A stretch of 14,439 nt of DNA from Actinomycetota bacterium (GTDB lineage Bacteria; Actinomycetota; Thermoleophilia; Solirubrobacterales; Solirubrobacteraceae), in assembly GCA_009699565.1 (NCBI GenBank), contig WLNX01000019.1, positions 1 through 14,439 on the forward strand, read 5' to 3'. Numbering within the stretch: the stretch's first letter is position 1; the number at the start of each line of letters is the position of its first letter. The position numbers and the translations under genes are program-made. Below the pieces are notes generated by a model. It did no database searches and had not been told where the DNA came from. It saw only the letters and a list, made by a program, of their open reading frames with translations. Below, piece by piece: positions 8,913 to 14,439 of the stretch.

Positions 8913-9472
8913 ACGTCGAGCGTGACGGTGGCGAGCTCGCCAGGGAGCAGCGAGCTGCCGATCTCGAATTCCAACGGCCGGAAGTCGAGCGTCTGGGCAG
9001 GAAGCTTGAAGATCAGGATCGCGCCGGTCGTCGGCAGGTTCGCAGCGGCGCTGTTCTGATCCGGGTACTGGCCGTTGCTGGCCGGCACGACCGCCTCGCG
9101 GAACGCAAACTTGTTGCTTGGCGCAAGAGGAACCGGCTCAAACTCATCGCCCCGGGTGTCAACAATCTTGAACTCGTTGGCAGTCCGCTGCGGCTGGTCG
9201 CTGCTGTTGAATGCCCTCACCCAAACGCCAAACCAGAGGTCGTCAGTGCCTAGTGAGGCGTCCGCAGGGGGGACGCCGCTTAGGAGGTCGCGGTCTCCGA
9301 CGTTGGCGGGATTGAGCTGGCGCGACATCTGAACCTGATACTGGAGCTCGCCGAGGGTTACGAAGACGGCTTCGGATTCACCGACCGCGACAGTCGCCTG
9401 TTTGCTGCCGCAGCCGAGCACCGCGACGGCGGCAATTGGAAGCAGTGCGAGGGTGAGGAATCGGCGGACCAT
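8909..9472 (-). CDS. Secreted lipoprotein, function unknown (DUF4352-like fold suspected)
   Basis: This 187-residue protein starts with a lipoprotein signal peptide: Arg3-Arg4, a hydrophobic run to residue 20, and a lipobox VLGC with Cys21 as the lipidated residue. The mature part is about 167 residues and beta-rich in pattern. Stretches such as LWFGVWVRAFNSSDQPQR, followed by KIVDTRGDEFEPV, resemble the DUF4352 extracellular family, where a conserved beta strand precedes a DxxG turn. That assignment is from pattern only. The signal peptide dictates the ATG at 9472; an upstream in-frame TTG at 9508 would place 12 residues before it. The stop TAG overlaps the stop of the convergent penicillin-binding protein gene. 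The SRPBCC gene lies 39 bases upstream, but a TAGACT box in that gap suggests a separate promoter. A role at the cell envelope is likely; nothing more specific is visible. Confidence 0.8.
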   Translation of the reverse strand: MVRRFLTLALLPIAAVAVLGCGSKQATVAVGESEAVFVTLGELQYQVQMSRQLNPANVGDRDLLSGVPPADASLGTDDLWFGVWVRAFNSSDQPQRTANEFKIVDTRGDEFEPVPLAPSNKFAFREAVVPASNGQYPDQNSAAANLPTTGAILIFKLPAQTLDFRPLEFEIGSSLLPGELATVTLDV

Positions 9473-9483
9473 TGGGGCGGCGA

Positions 9484-9489
9484 AGTCTA
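9484..9489 (-). promoter_or_regulatory. Putative -10 box (TAGACT) before the lipoprotein gene
   Basis: TAGACT on the minus strand ends 11 bases before the ATG at 9472, predicting a leader of about 5 bases without a Shine-Dalgarno. The same hexamer recurs in the same position before two other genes in this window (10036 and 10935). The -35 region is not recognisable. Confidence 0.45.
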
Positions 9490-9511
9490 GTGGATCGAGG
9501 CGCGGCAAGGC

Positions 9512-10036
9512 CTATCCGCGCAGTCCGGTGGCCGGCTTGCGGGCACCGCCGGCGATCGTCGCCGGCGCGCCAAGGCGCTTTCCATGCTCAAGACCGGCAG
9601 CCAGGCGTCGGAGTGACTTCTTCCAGCCCCTCTTGCGGGCGCGATTCTGTCCAATCGCCTCCAGCAGCTTGTCGCTCGGATAGACCGGGTGCGTCTCGAT
9701 CGTCAGGTCCAAGTTCGTTGCACCTTCGCCCGCATCGCTGAGCTGAAAGGCAGTAAGAGTCCGAATTCGGTTGTACTTGCCGCTGCGGCCGGCGAGGACA
9801 ATCAGGCTGGGCTGCTCAAACTGAACGACAGCCATGTCGCCCCAGCCGAAGCGCGAGAACGGGAGCTCTTCCTTGAAGCGCCCCCCTGCCCCCTTGCCAT
9901 ATGTCTCCTCGCGGGTCATGCGCCACTCGCCGAGAAAATGATCGGTGAACTCTGCAAAGTTGGCCAGATCGGCGAGATAGTCAAAGACGACCGCCGTCGG
10001 CACTTCGATTCGTTGGGAGATCGTGCAGGGCTGCAT
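9512..10036 (-). CDS. SRPBCC-fold (START/polyketide-cyclase-like) protein
   Basis: This 174-residue protein has no signal peptide or membrane segment, so it is cytosolic. The N-terminal pattern, TISQRIEVPTAVVFDYLADLANFAEF, is typical of the SRPBCC superfamily: a first strand, the 'P...VF.yl.D..n..eF' helix, then alternating strands. Later segments such as GRFKEEL, MAVVQFEQPSLIV and TNLDLTIETHP match the central sheet, whose helix-grip fold usually binds a hydrophobic ligand or lipid. The C-terminal 50 residues are unusually basic (ARKRGWKKSLRR) and Gly/Ala-rich, and may extend beyond the fold. No catalytic residues are diagnostic in this family, so substrate and reaction are unknown. The ATG start has no Shine-Dalgarno but has TAGACT 10 bases upstream. 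It lies between a small CxxC protein and a lipoprotein on the same strand, which does not fix its role. Confidence 0.75.
   Translation of the reverse strand: MQPCTISQRIEVPTAVVFDYLADLANFAEFTDHFLGEWRMTREETYGKGAGGRFKEELPFSRFGWGDMAVVQFEQPSLIVLAGRSGKYNRIRTLTAFQLSDAGEGATNLDLTIETHPVYPSDKLLEAIGQNRARKRGWKKSLRRLAAGLEHGKRLGAPATIAGGARKPATGLRG
9547..9567. repeat. Perfect inverted repeat, 9-base arms, 3-base loop
   Basis: Arms CGCCGGCGA and TCGCCGGCG flank TCG, inside the codons for the basic C-terminal tail of the SRPBCC protein and about 33 bases before its stop. No T-run follows on either strand, so it is not a classical terminator. It could form an RNA hairpin at the 3' end of that message, or simply reflect GC-rich codon use. 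Confidence 0.4.
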
Positions 10037-10046
10037 TGCGATCCGC

Positions 10047-10052
10047 AGTCTA
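10047..10052 (-). promoter_or_regulatory. Putative -10 box (TAGACT) before the SRPBCC gene
   Basis: TAGACT ends 10 bases before the ATG at 10036, giving a predicted leader of about 4 bases. It lies in the 51-base gap after the small CxxC gene. It is identical to the boxes before the genes starting at 9472 and 10935. No clear -35 or Shine-Dalgarno is present. Confidence 0.45.
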
Positions 10053-10087
10053 ACCGTGACGCGACCTGCGGGACTGCGCGGCCGGGA

Positions 10088-10357
10088 CTAGGCTGCCCGA
10101 GGCAGACCCAGCCGCCTCACGCTGATCCCATGCTCAACGTGCGCGACCGGCTCAACCGCAGTGGGAACGCCGCTGCGTTTCCCGCGGCAAAGCGCGCAAA
10201 CTGAATCGTTATCGAAGCGGTAGAGATGCTCTCCGGCAAGCGGAACGCGCGCGCATTCGGCGCAGTGACGTTCGGCCGCGCTGCGGCTCTCCTGCCCTTT
10301 GCGCAGCAGGCGAATCTCCAACTCCGGTTCACCAAGCAACTGGTCCCAGGTGAGCAT
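10088..10357 (-). CDS. Small protein with two CxxC pairs, probable zinc binder, unknown function
   Basis: This 89-residue protein begins MLTWDQLLGEPELEIRLLRK, a likely amphipathic helical segment. It carries two CxxC pairs, Cys32-x2-Cys35 and Cys54-x2-Cys57, separated by 18 residues (HCAEC...VCALC). Such spacing fits a zinc-ribbon or treble-clef-like knuckle. There is no signal peptide or membrane helix. The C-terminal 30 residues contain VAHVEHGISVRRLG and are mildly basic. The frame is open upstream to 10576, but those extra residues are Arg/Cys/Pro-rich with no domain character and would run into the FHA gene's promoter and coding region on the other strand, so the ATG at 10357 is preferred. 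No ribosome site lies directly before it. It is divergent from the FHA gene. I do not recognise a named family; nucleic-acid binding or a protein-contact role are both possible. Confidence 0.65.
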   Translation of the reverse strand: MLTWDQLLGEPELEIRLLRKGQESRSAAERHCAECARVPLAGEHLYRFDNDSVCALCRGKRSGVPTAVEPVAHVEHGISVRRLGLPRAA

Positions 10358-10397
10358 TTTGCGGTATTCGCCGCAGCACCCACCGCTCCTTCCAGAG

Positions 10398-10427
10398 TTG
10401 GCCTCCGGTTGACAGCGGGCGTAGAAT
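10398..10427 (+). promoter_or_regulatory. Candidate promoter of the FHA-parA unit
   Basis: TAGAAT at 10422-10427 resembles a -10 box, and TTGGCC at 10398-10403 sits 18 bases upstream as a possible -35. Transcription would begin near 10434, leaving a leader of about 28 bases that contains GGAGGG. A perfect TTGACA at 10409-10414 overlaps this region but is only 7 bases from TAGAAT, and no -10 follows at a proper distance. Confidence 0.35.
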
Positions 10428-10451
10428 TGGTCCAAGCAACAAAGTGTGATT

Positions 10452-10457
10452 GGAGGG
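10452..10457 (+). promoter_or_regulatory. Shine-Dalgarno (GGAGGG) of the FHA gene
   Basis: GGAGGG lies 4 bases before the ATG at 10462. It selects this ATG over the in-frame TTG at 10450, which would overlap the site. It is one of only two strong ribosome sites in the window. Confidence 0.7.
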
Positions 10458-10461
10458 CGCA

Positions 10462-10923
10462 ATGGACAGCAAGACCAACCATCGGCATCTGACCACCGCG
10501 CATTCGTCGGGAGAGACCGAGGCCGGGGCCGACCTTCAGCGCGAGGCCGCCGTGATCGCATCCGCCCGTCGCACACTGACCCAGCCGGGCGACTATCTGG
10601 TCTTCACGGATGGTGACCAACTGCGGATAGTTGCTCTGGCTGGCGACTGGACCCGGATCGGTCGCAGCACTGCTGCAGATGTCCGCTTCGATGACAGCAC
10701 CGTTTCGCGCCGTCACGCTCTAATCACCCGCGAACCCGATGGCCTCAAGTTGCTCGACGACCGCAGCCTCAACGGCGTCTTCGTGGAGGGCGAGCGCGTC
10801 GACCGGCACCCCCTTAACGACGGCGACAGCTTCGTGATCGGCCGCTACCGGCTGAACTTTGTCAGCGTCACCGTCGCGGCCGTCGACACCGGCGCCCTGC
10901 CGCCCGGCTCTCTGCGCGTTTAG
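10462..10923 (+). CDS. FHA-domain protein, GarA/OdhI-like in layout
   Basis: This 153-residue cytosolic protein is built almost wholly of one forkhead-associated domain, which binds phosphothreonine peptides. The conserved FHA residues are present: Gly67-Arg68-Ser69, Ser82 and His85 in VSRRHA, and Asn104-Gly105 in SLNGVFVEG, followed by NDGDSFVIGRYRLNF. About 60 residues precede the domain, including a Thr/Ser/Glu-rich stretch (LTTAHSSGETE, about 10-20) that could be a kinase target. This domain order resembles the actinobacterial switch proteins GarA and OdhI, which have an N-terminal phosphorylatable tail and a C-terminal FHA domain. Their characteristic ETT motif is not seen here, so the same function is not claimed. 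A strong Shine-Dalgarno precedes the ATG. The stop is 11 bases from the ParA-type gene, so the two probably share a transcript. Confidence 0.9.
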   Translation: MDSKTNHRHLTTAHSSGETEAGADLQREAAVIASARRTLTQPGDYLVFTDGDQLRIVALAGDWTRIGRSTAADVRFDDSTVSRRHALITREPDGLKLLDDRSLNGVFVEGERVDRHPLNDGDSFVIGRYRLNFVSVTVAAVDTGALPPGSLRV

Positions 10924-10926
10924 ACT
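10921..10926 (+). promoter_or_regulatory. Putative internal -10 box (TAGACT) before parA
   Basis: TAGACT begins with the stop codon of the FHA gene and ends 8 bases before the ParA ATG at 10935. Transcription would start about 2 bases before that ATG, giving a near-leaderless mRNA, which suits the lack of a Shine-Dalgarno there. It could allow ParA expression independent of the FHA promoter. The overlap with a stop codon makes chance occurrence easier. Confidence 0.4.
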
Positions 10927-10934
10927 CGCCGCAG

Positions 10935-11735
10935 ATGGCGATCACGATCTCGGTCCTCAGCCAGAAGGGCGGCACTGGAAAGACCACGACGGTCCGGCAC
11001 CTGGTGGGCGCGTTTCGCCTGACAGGGCTGCGGGTACTGGCCATTGACCTTGACCCTCAGGGGAACCTTTCCGACTACTTCGACATCGATCCGGAAGCGG
11101 AGCCAACCATTGGTGATGTCCTCGCTGGCCGGGCGCTCGCGAGCGAGGCAATCGTCGACGACGTGATCCCGGCGAACCTCAGCCTCGCGGAGGCCGAGAT
11201 AACGCTTGCCGGCAAGATGGGCCGCGAGATGACACTGCGAGGCGCGCTGGCCGAGTTGGACGAGCGCTACGACATCATTCTGATCGACTGCCCGCCGGCG
11301 CTTGGACTGCTTACCGTCAACGCACTTGTCGCGGCAGATCAGGCGCTGCTCAGCAGCGAGGCCCAATACTTCGCACTCCAAGGCGTTGAGCAGGCACTAG
11401 AGGTCATCGAGCTTGCCCGAGACAGCCTCAACCCCGGACTTCAGTGGCTTGGAGTTCTTTTCAACATTGCCGACATGCGGACTGTCCATTCGCGCGAGGC
11501 GTTCGAGGCGCTCCGCGAGCACGTCGGCGACAGGCTGCTCGACCAGACCGTCCGCCAGTCGATCGCCTACGCCGAGTCGGCCGAGCGGGCGACCCCGATC
11601 TTTGAGCACCGCCCCGACCTCGGCGGCGACTACATGAGCGTTGCCGCCGAGCTGCTGAGGCGCCTCGGACTTCTTCAGCAGAGCGCTGAGCTTGCCGCGC
11701 TGGTGCCGGCCGGCGATTCGGACTCCGCGACTTAG
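10935..11735 (+). CDS. parA: ParA/Soj-family ATPase
   Basis: This 266-residue protein belongs to the ParA/MinD class of deviant-Walker ATPases, which dimerise on ATP and bind DNA non-specifically to position chromosomes or other cargo. The deviant Walker A is KGGTGKTT (residues 11-18), with both the signature Lys11 and Lys16. A' is DLDPQGN (38-44), and Walker B is LIDCPPALG (116-124). The C-terminal half follows the Soj pattern, with LGVLFNIADMRTVHSREAFEALRE and a final DYMSVAAELLRR. The full-length protein lacks an N-terminal helix-turn-helix extension, so it is a Soj-like short form, not a plasmid P1-type ParA. No parB, parS-like repeat, scpA or scpB adjoins it; the neighbour is an FHA protein upstream. 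The stop overlaps that of the convergent thrB. Its cargo is therefore open; the symbol marks the family only. Confidence 0.88.
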   Translation: MAITISVLSQKGGTGKTTTVRHLVGAFRLTGLRVLAIDLDPQGNLSDYFDIDPEAEPTIGDVLAGRALASEAIVDDVIPANLSLAEAEITLAGKMGREMTLRGALAELDERYDIILIDCPPALGLLTVNALVAADQALLSSEAQYFALQGVEQALEVIELARDSLNPGLQWLGVLFNIADMRTVHSREAFEALREHVGDRLLDQTVRQSIAYAESAERATPIFEHRPDLGGDYMSVAAELLRRLGLLQQSAELAALVPAGDSDSAT

Positions 11736-12586
11736 AGTTCGCGGACGTCGGCGCCGCCGCTCTCAAAGCGGACGCGCTCGACCTCGGCCCAGTCGCTCGC
11801 CTGGTCCTTCAGCGCTTCAACAACGCCGCCAGTGGTGTCGTATGTGGTCCAGACGAGAACCGTGGGACCAGCTCCGGAAAGGGTCGCGCCGAGAGCGCCC
11901 AACTCGTGCGCTGCGGCGATCAGGCTCTGCGAACGCGGATAGAGCGGCCCCCGGTAGCTCTGATGAAGGCGATCGTCGAGCCCTCGCGAGATCAGCTCAA
12001 AGTCGCCCTTGGCAAGTCCCAGCATCAGCAGTGCGGAGTGGGCCACGTTGAAGACCGCGTCGGCCAGCGGAACCTCGCTCGGCAGAGCCGCGCGGGCCTT
12101 GCTCGTAGTGACTGCCTCGTTTGGCACGACTAGAACCGCTTCCAGTCCGTCGGGCGCAGCGAAGCTGGTTACGTCGCCCCCCGTTGTCACTACGAACCCG
12201 CCGTTGATTGCCGCGGCGACGTTATCCGGGTGCCCGTCAAGTTCGGCTCCCAGGGCGAGTAGGTCAGCGTCCAGTTCGAAGAGGTGGTCGGCGGCCATCA
12301 GCCCGGCCAGAAATGCGGCGGCGCTGGTTCCGAGTCCGCCGCTCATCGGGATCTCGGAGCGGATCGTGAAGCTGAAGTCGTCGGCCGGATGGAGCCGTTC
12401 AAAGCCCTGAACCACGAGATTGCTGCGGTCGAGCGGAATCGGCAGCTCGCTGGCGACGTTGAAACGGCCCGGCGTCTCGACGACTTCGAGTTCCATCTGA
12501 AGCGACAGCGCGACGGCGAAAGCGTCGAAGCCCGGACCAAGGTTGGCAGAGGAGGCTGGGACGGTTATCAGCCGGCGGCGATCCAT
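11732..12586 (-). CDS. thrB: Homoserine kinase (GHMP family)
   Basis: The 284-residue enzyme phosphorylates homoserine with ATP to O-phosphohomoserine, the substrate of the threonine synthase encoded just upstream. The GHMP layout is intact. It has the N-terminal VPASSANLGPGFDAFAVAL, the ATP-binding loop PMSGGLGTSAA (80-90, Thr where many family members have Ser), HPDNVAAAINGG, and the C-terminal motif ATLSGAGPTVLVW. Its length is typical for a bacterial ThrB. The family start fits the ATG at 12586, 8 bases after the thrC stop. The longer open frame upstream would encode Arg-rich shadow sequence over thrC. No Shine-Dalgarno is evident, so it probably relies on ribosomes leaving thrC. It is the last gene of a hom-thrC-thrB block, and its TAA overlaps the TAG of the convergent ParA gene. 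Confidence 0.93.
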   Translation of the reverse strand: MDRRRLITVPASSANLGPGFDAFAVALSLQMELEVVETPGRFNVASELPIPLDRSNLVVQGFERLHPADDFSFTIRSEIPMSGGLGTSAAAFLAGLMAADHLFELDADLLALGAELDGHPDNVAAAINGGFVVTTGGDVTSFAAPDGLEAVLVVPNEAVTTSKARAALPSEVPLADAVFNVAHSALLMLGLAKGDFELISRGLDDRLHQSYRGPLYPRSQSLIAAAHELGALGATLSGAGPTVLVWTTYDTTGGVVEALKDQASDWAEVERVRFESGGADVREL

Positions 12587-12594
12587 CACTCGCG

Positions 12595-13629
12595 TCAACC
12601 CCAGACGGCGGCTTCGACCGCCGCCAGCTCGGGCTCGCAGGCAATGATCCCACCGCCAACTTCGAGCGCAGTCTCGGGATCCTTCAGACCGTGGCCGGTC
12701 AGCACGCAGACGACGCGCTCCACTCCCTCGGGCACGCCGTGCACGATCAGCCCGGCCACGGACGCGGCACTGGACGGCTCGCAAAAGACGCCGTCGTGAC
12801 TGGCAAGGAAGCGGTAAGCCTCAAGGATCTGCTCATCGGTGACCGAGTTGATTGCTCCGCCCGACTGCTCGATAGCGCTCAGCGCCTGATCACCGCGCGC
12901 GGGGTCGCCAATCCGGATTGCGCTGGCCAGCGTCTCCGGCTCGGCCACGGCGTGGCCCAGCACAAGCGGGGCGGCGCCTGCTGCTTGGAAGCCCAGCATC
13001 TTGGGCATCGTCTCGAGCTCGCCTGCGGATTCGGTGAAGCCCTTCCAGTAGGCGGTGATGTTGCCGGCATTGCCGACCGGGATCGCAAGCGCGTCGAGAG
13101 GCCGGTCCGGGCCGAGCGCCTCGATGATTTCGAAGGCCGCCGTCTTCTGTCCCTCTATTCGAAGCGGGTTGACGGAATTGACAAGCGCGATCGGGTGGTT
13201 GTCCGACAGTTCGCGGACCAGCTTCAGAGCCTGGTCGAAGTTGCCGCGAAGGCCGATGACGCGAGCCCCGTGCATCACGGCCTGAGCGAGCTTGCCGCGC
13301 GCGATCTTGCCGTCGGGCACGATCACAGCGCAGGTGATTCGGGCACGGGCCGAGTAGGCGGCCGCGCTGGCGGCGGTGTTGCCGGTAGAAGCGCAGACGA
13401 CGGCGGTCGACCCGTCCCGCACCGCCCCGGAGACGGCGCAGGTCATTCCTCGGTCCTTGAACGAGCCGGTCGGGTTGGCCCCCTCGATCTTTAGCCATGC
13501 CTCGCAGCCCAGCCGTTCGCTGAGCTCGCAGGCGTAGAGCAGAGGAGTGGCGCCCTCGTCAAGGCTGATGACCGGGTCCCCTTCCTCGAACGGAAGGCGG
13601 TCCCTGTATTTCTCGATCAAGCCTGCCAT
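12595..13629 (-). CDS. thrC: Threonine synthase (PLP-dependent)
   Basis: The 344-residue enzyme converts O-phosphohomoserine to threonine and phosphate using pyridoxal phosphate. The cofactor lysine is Lys58 in [11 protein letters not shown]. The phosphate-binding [13 protein letters not shown] follows, then a glycine-rich [13 protein letters not shown], with the conserved [11 protein letters not shown] and [10 protein letters not shown] near the C-terminus. Length and motif order match the short actinobacterial/Bacillus-type ThrC, not the longer plant or E. coli forms. The ATG at 13629 shares its A with the hom stop (TGATG), an arrangement that favours translational reinitiation; there is no separate ribosome site. 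The open frame continues upstream to 13710 but would overlap hom and lacks family sequence. Between hom and thrB, it completes the threonine branch from aspartate semialdehyde. Confidence 0.95.
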   Translation of the reverse strand: MAGLIEKYRDRLPFEEGDPVISLDEGATPLLYACELSERLGCEAWLKIEGANPTGSFKDRGMTCAVSGAVRDGSTAVVCASTGNTAASAAAYSARARITCAVIVPDGKIARGKLAQAVMHGARVIGLRGNFDQALKLVRELSDNHPIALVNSVNPLRIEGQKTAAFEIIEALGPDRPLDALAIPVGNAGNITAYWKGFTESAGELETMPKMLGFQAAGAAPLVLGHAVAEPETLASAIRIGDPARGDQALSAIEQSGGAINSVTDEQILEAYRFLASHDGVFCEPSSAASVAGLIVHGVPEGVERVVCVLTGHGLKDPETALEVGGGIIACEPELAAVEAAVWG

Positions 13630-14439
13630 CAGCCGATGAACTGCTCGTCGATGACGCGGATCGCGCGCGGCGCGCTGCGGATGAATTCGAGACCGGCGAG
13701 CTGCTCGCACGCGCTGTTGAAGCTCGCTTCGAGGATCGGGTGCGTGACCATCACCAGGCGGGCGTTGTCGCCCAGACCGGACTGCGCGACCGACTTGACG
13801 GAGACGCCGTGCTCGCCAAGCAGCTTTGCCACCTGGGCCAGCACGCCGGGGCGGTCGGCGACCTCGAGGTGGAGATAGAAGGCCGACTCGACCTCTTCGG
13901 TCAGCTTTGCGTTCGCGGCAGGCGGCCGAATTGCAGGCGCTCCTTCCATTAGGCTGACGACGTCGCCGAGGATCGCGCTGGCCGTCTGCGGACCGCCGGC
14001 CCCGGGGCCGGAGAGCGTCATCTCGGTTATTGCCTGAGATTCGATGGTGACCGCGTTGAAGGAACCGTTGACGCTGGCAAGCGGATGGCCTGCGTACAGG
14101 AAGGCTGGATGGACGCGGACGGAGATTGCGTCGCCAACGCGCTCGGCGGTGCCGAGCAGCTTCAGCGCGAGACCGAACTCTTTCGCGTAGGCGATGTCCT
14201 CCGTGGTCAGCTTTTCGATCCCCTCATACACGACGTCTTCCAGCGAGACCCAACCACCAAAGGCGAGCTGTGCGAGCAGCGCCATCTTGGCCGCTGCGTC
14301 ACCGCCACCGACGTCCTCGGTCGGGTCTGCTTCCGCAAAGCCCAGCTCCTGAGCCTGAGCAAGCGCCTCCTCGTAGTCGGCTCCGGTTGAAGCCATCTCG
14401 GAAAGGATGAAGTTGGTGGTCCCGTTGACAATGCCGTGG
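13629..14439 (-). CDS. hom: Homoserine dehydrogenase, C-terminal part, cut by window edge
   Basis: Homoserine dehydrogenase reduces aspartate semialdehyde to homoserine with NAD(P)H. The N-terminal nucleotide-binding domain lies beyond the window; about 269 residues are visible. They begin with [15 protein letters not shown], a hallmark of the catalytic domain. The family signature follows: A-x3-G-F-A-x2-D-P-x2-D-V-x-G-x-D-x3-K, with the catalytic-region Asp and Lys in GGGDAAAK. After the dimerisation segment ([14 protein letters not shown]), an ACT domain, starting near [21 protein letters not shown], covers the last 85 or so residues. That domain usually gives feedback inhibition by threonine. 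It is not fused to aspartokinase at the C-terminus. The apparent Met start at 14396 is internal. It is the promoter-proximal visible gene of hom-thrC-thrB, so any attenuator or promoter would lie outside the window. Confidence 0.95.
   Translation of the reverse strand, partial: HGIVNGTTNFILSEMASTGADYEEALAQAQELGFAEADPTEDVGGGDAAAKMALLAQLAFGGWVSLEDVVYEGIEKLTTEDIAYAKEFGLALKLLGTAERVGDAISVRVHPAFLYAGHPLASVNGSFNAVTIESQAITEMTLSGPGAGGPQTASAILGDVVSLMEGAPAIRPPAANAKLTEEVESAFYLHLEVADRPGVLAQVAKLLGEHGVSVKSVAQSGLGDNARLVMVTHPILEASFNSACEQLAGLEFIRSAPRAIRVIDEQFIG

Noticed and set aside
10409..10414. Perfect TTGACA as a -35 box
   Set aside because: The TAGAAT box is only 7 bases downstream and nothing like a -10 occurs 16-19 bases after it, so it is not used as the main call.
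10427..10436. Small palindrome TTGG-T-CCAA as an operator
   Set aside because: Four-base arms are too short to support an operator without a second copy.
10358..10576. Longer form of the double-CxxC protein starting at 10576
   Set aside because: The extension overlaps the FHA gene's start and promoter antisense and is low-complexity; ATG 10357 gives a compact protein.
12587..12784. 66-residue N-terminal extension of thrB
   Set aside because: It would lie inside thrC out of frame and is Arg-rich shadow sequence; the GHMP family starts at the ATG at 12586.
12691..13494. Plus-strand open frame of 267 codons
   Set aside because: Antisense to thrC; a product of GC-rich codon bias, with no recognisable family.
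1..14439. Search for CRISPR arrays, tRNA/rRNA genes, insertion-sequence ends, phage or defence genes
   Set aside because: None seen by reading; the window is almost fully coded by housekeeping-type genes.

Overview
The window comes from a GC-rich bacterial chromosome with very short intergenic gaps, some TTG starts, and several genes lacking a Shine-Dalgarno site but carrying a TANNNT -10-like box just before the start codon. This suggests a high-GC Gram-positive actinobacterium. A deep lineage such as Thermoleophilia/Solirubrobacterales is my guess from the gene types; no phylogenetic marker in the window proves it. I see no tRNA, rRNA, CRISPR array, insertion sequence or phage gene. No gene-free stretch exceeds about 105 bases.

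Layout. (1) 1-7073, minus strand: a type IA topoisomerase of the TopB class, then a RecB-nuclease-bearing AddB-like protein, then an AddA-like UvrD-family helicase that runs off the left edge. The two Add genes are coupled by overlapping stop and start codons. AddAB complexes process double-strand breaks for recombination, so this is a DNA topology and repair block. (2) 7158-8912, plus strand: a class B penicillin-binding protein with an NTF2-like N-terminal domain and a complete transpeptidase active site. (3) 10357-8909, minus strand: a small double-CxxC protein, an SRPBCC-fold protein and a secreted lipoprotein, all of unknown specific function. (4) 10462-11735, plus strand: a compact FHA-domain protein followed 11 bases later by a ParA-type ATPase with no ParB beside it. 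(5) 14439-11732, minus strand: the threonine branch hom-thrC-thrB, with hom cut by the right edge. Together these convert aspartate semialdehyde to threonine via homoserine and phosphohomoserine.

Gene blocks alternate in direction. Both convergent junctions (8909-8912 and 11732-11735) have stop codons overlapping on opposite strands, leaving no space for a terminator. Divergent junctions are at 7074-7157 and 10358-10461.

Most of the content is ordinary housekeeping. The points most worth a second look are the recurrent TAGACT/TACGCT boxes pointing to near-leaderless mRNAs, the FHA-ParA pair, and the 89-residue double-CxxC protein.
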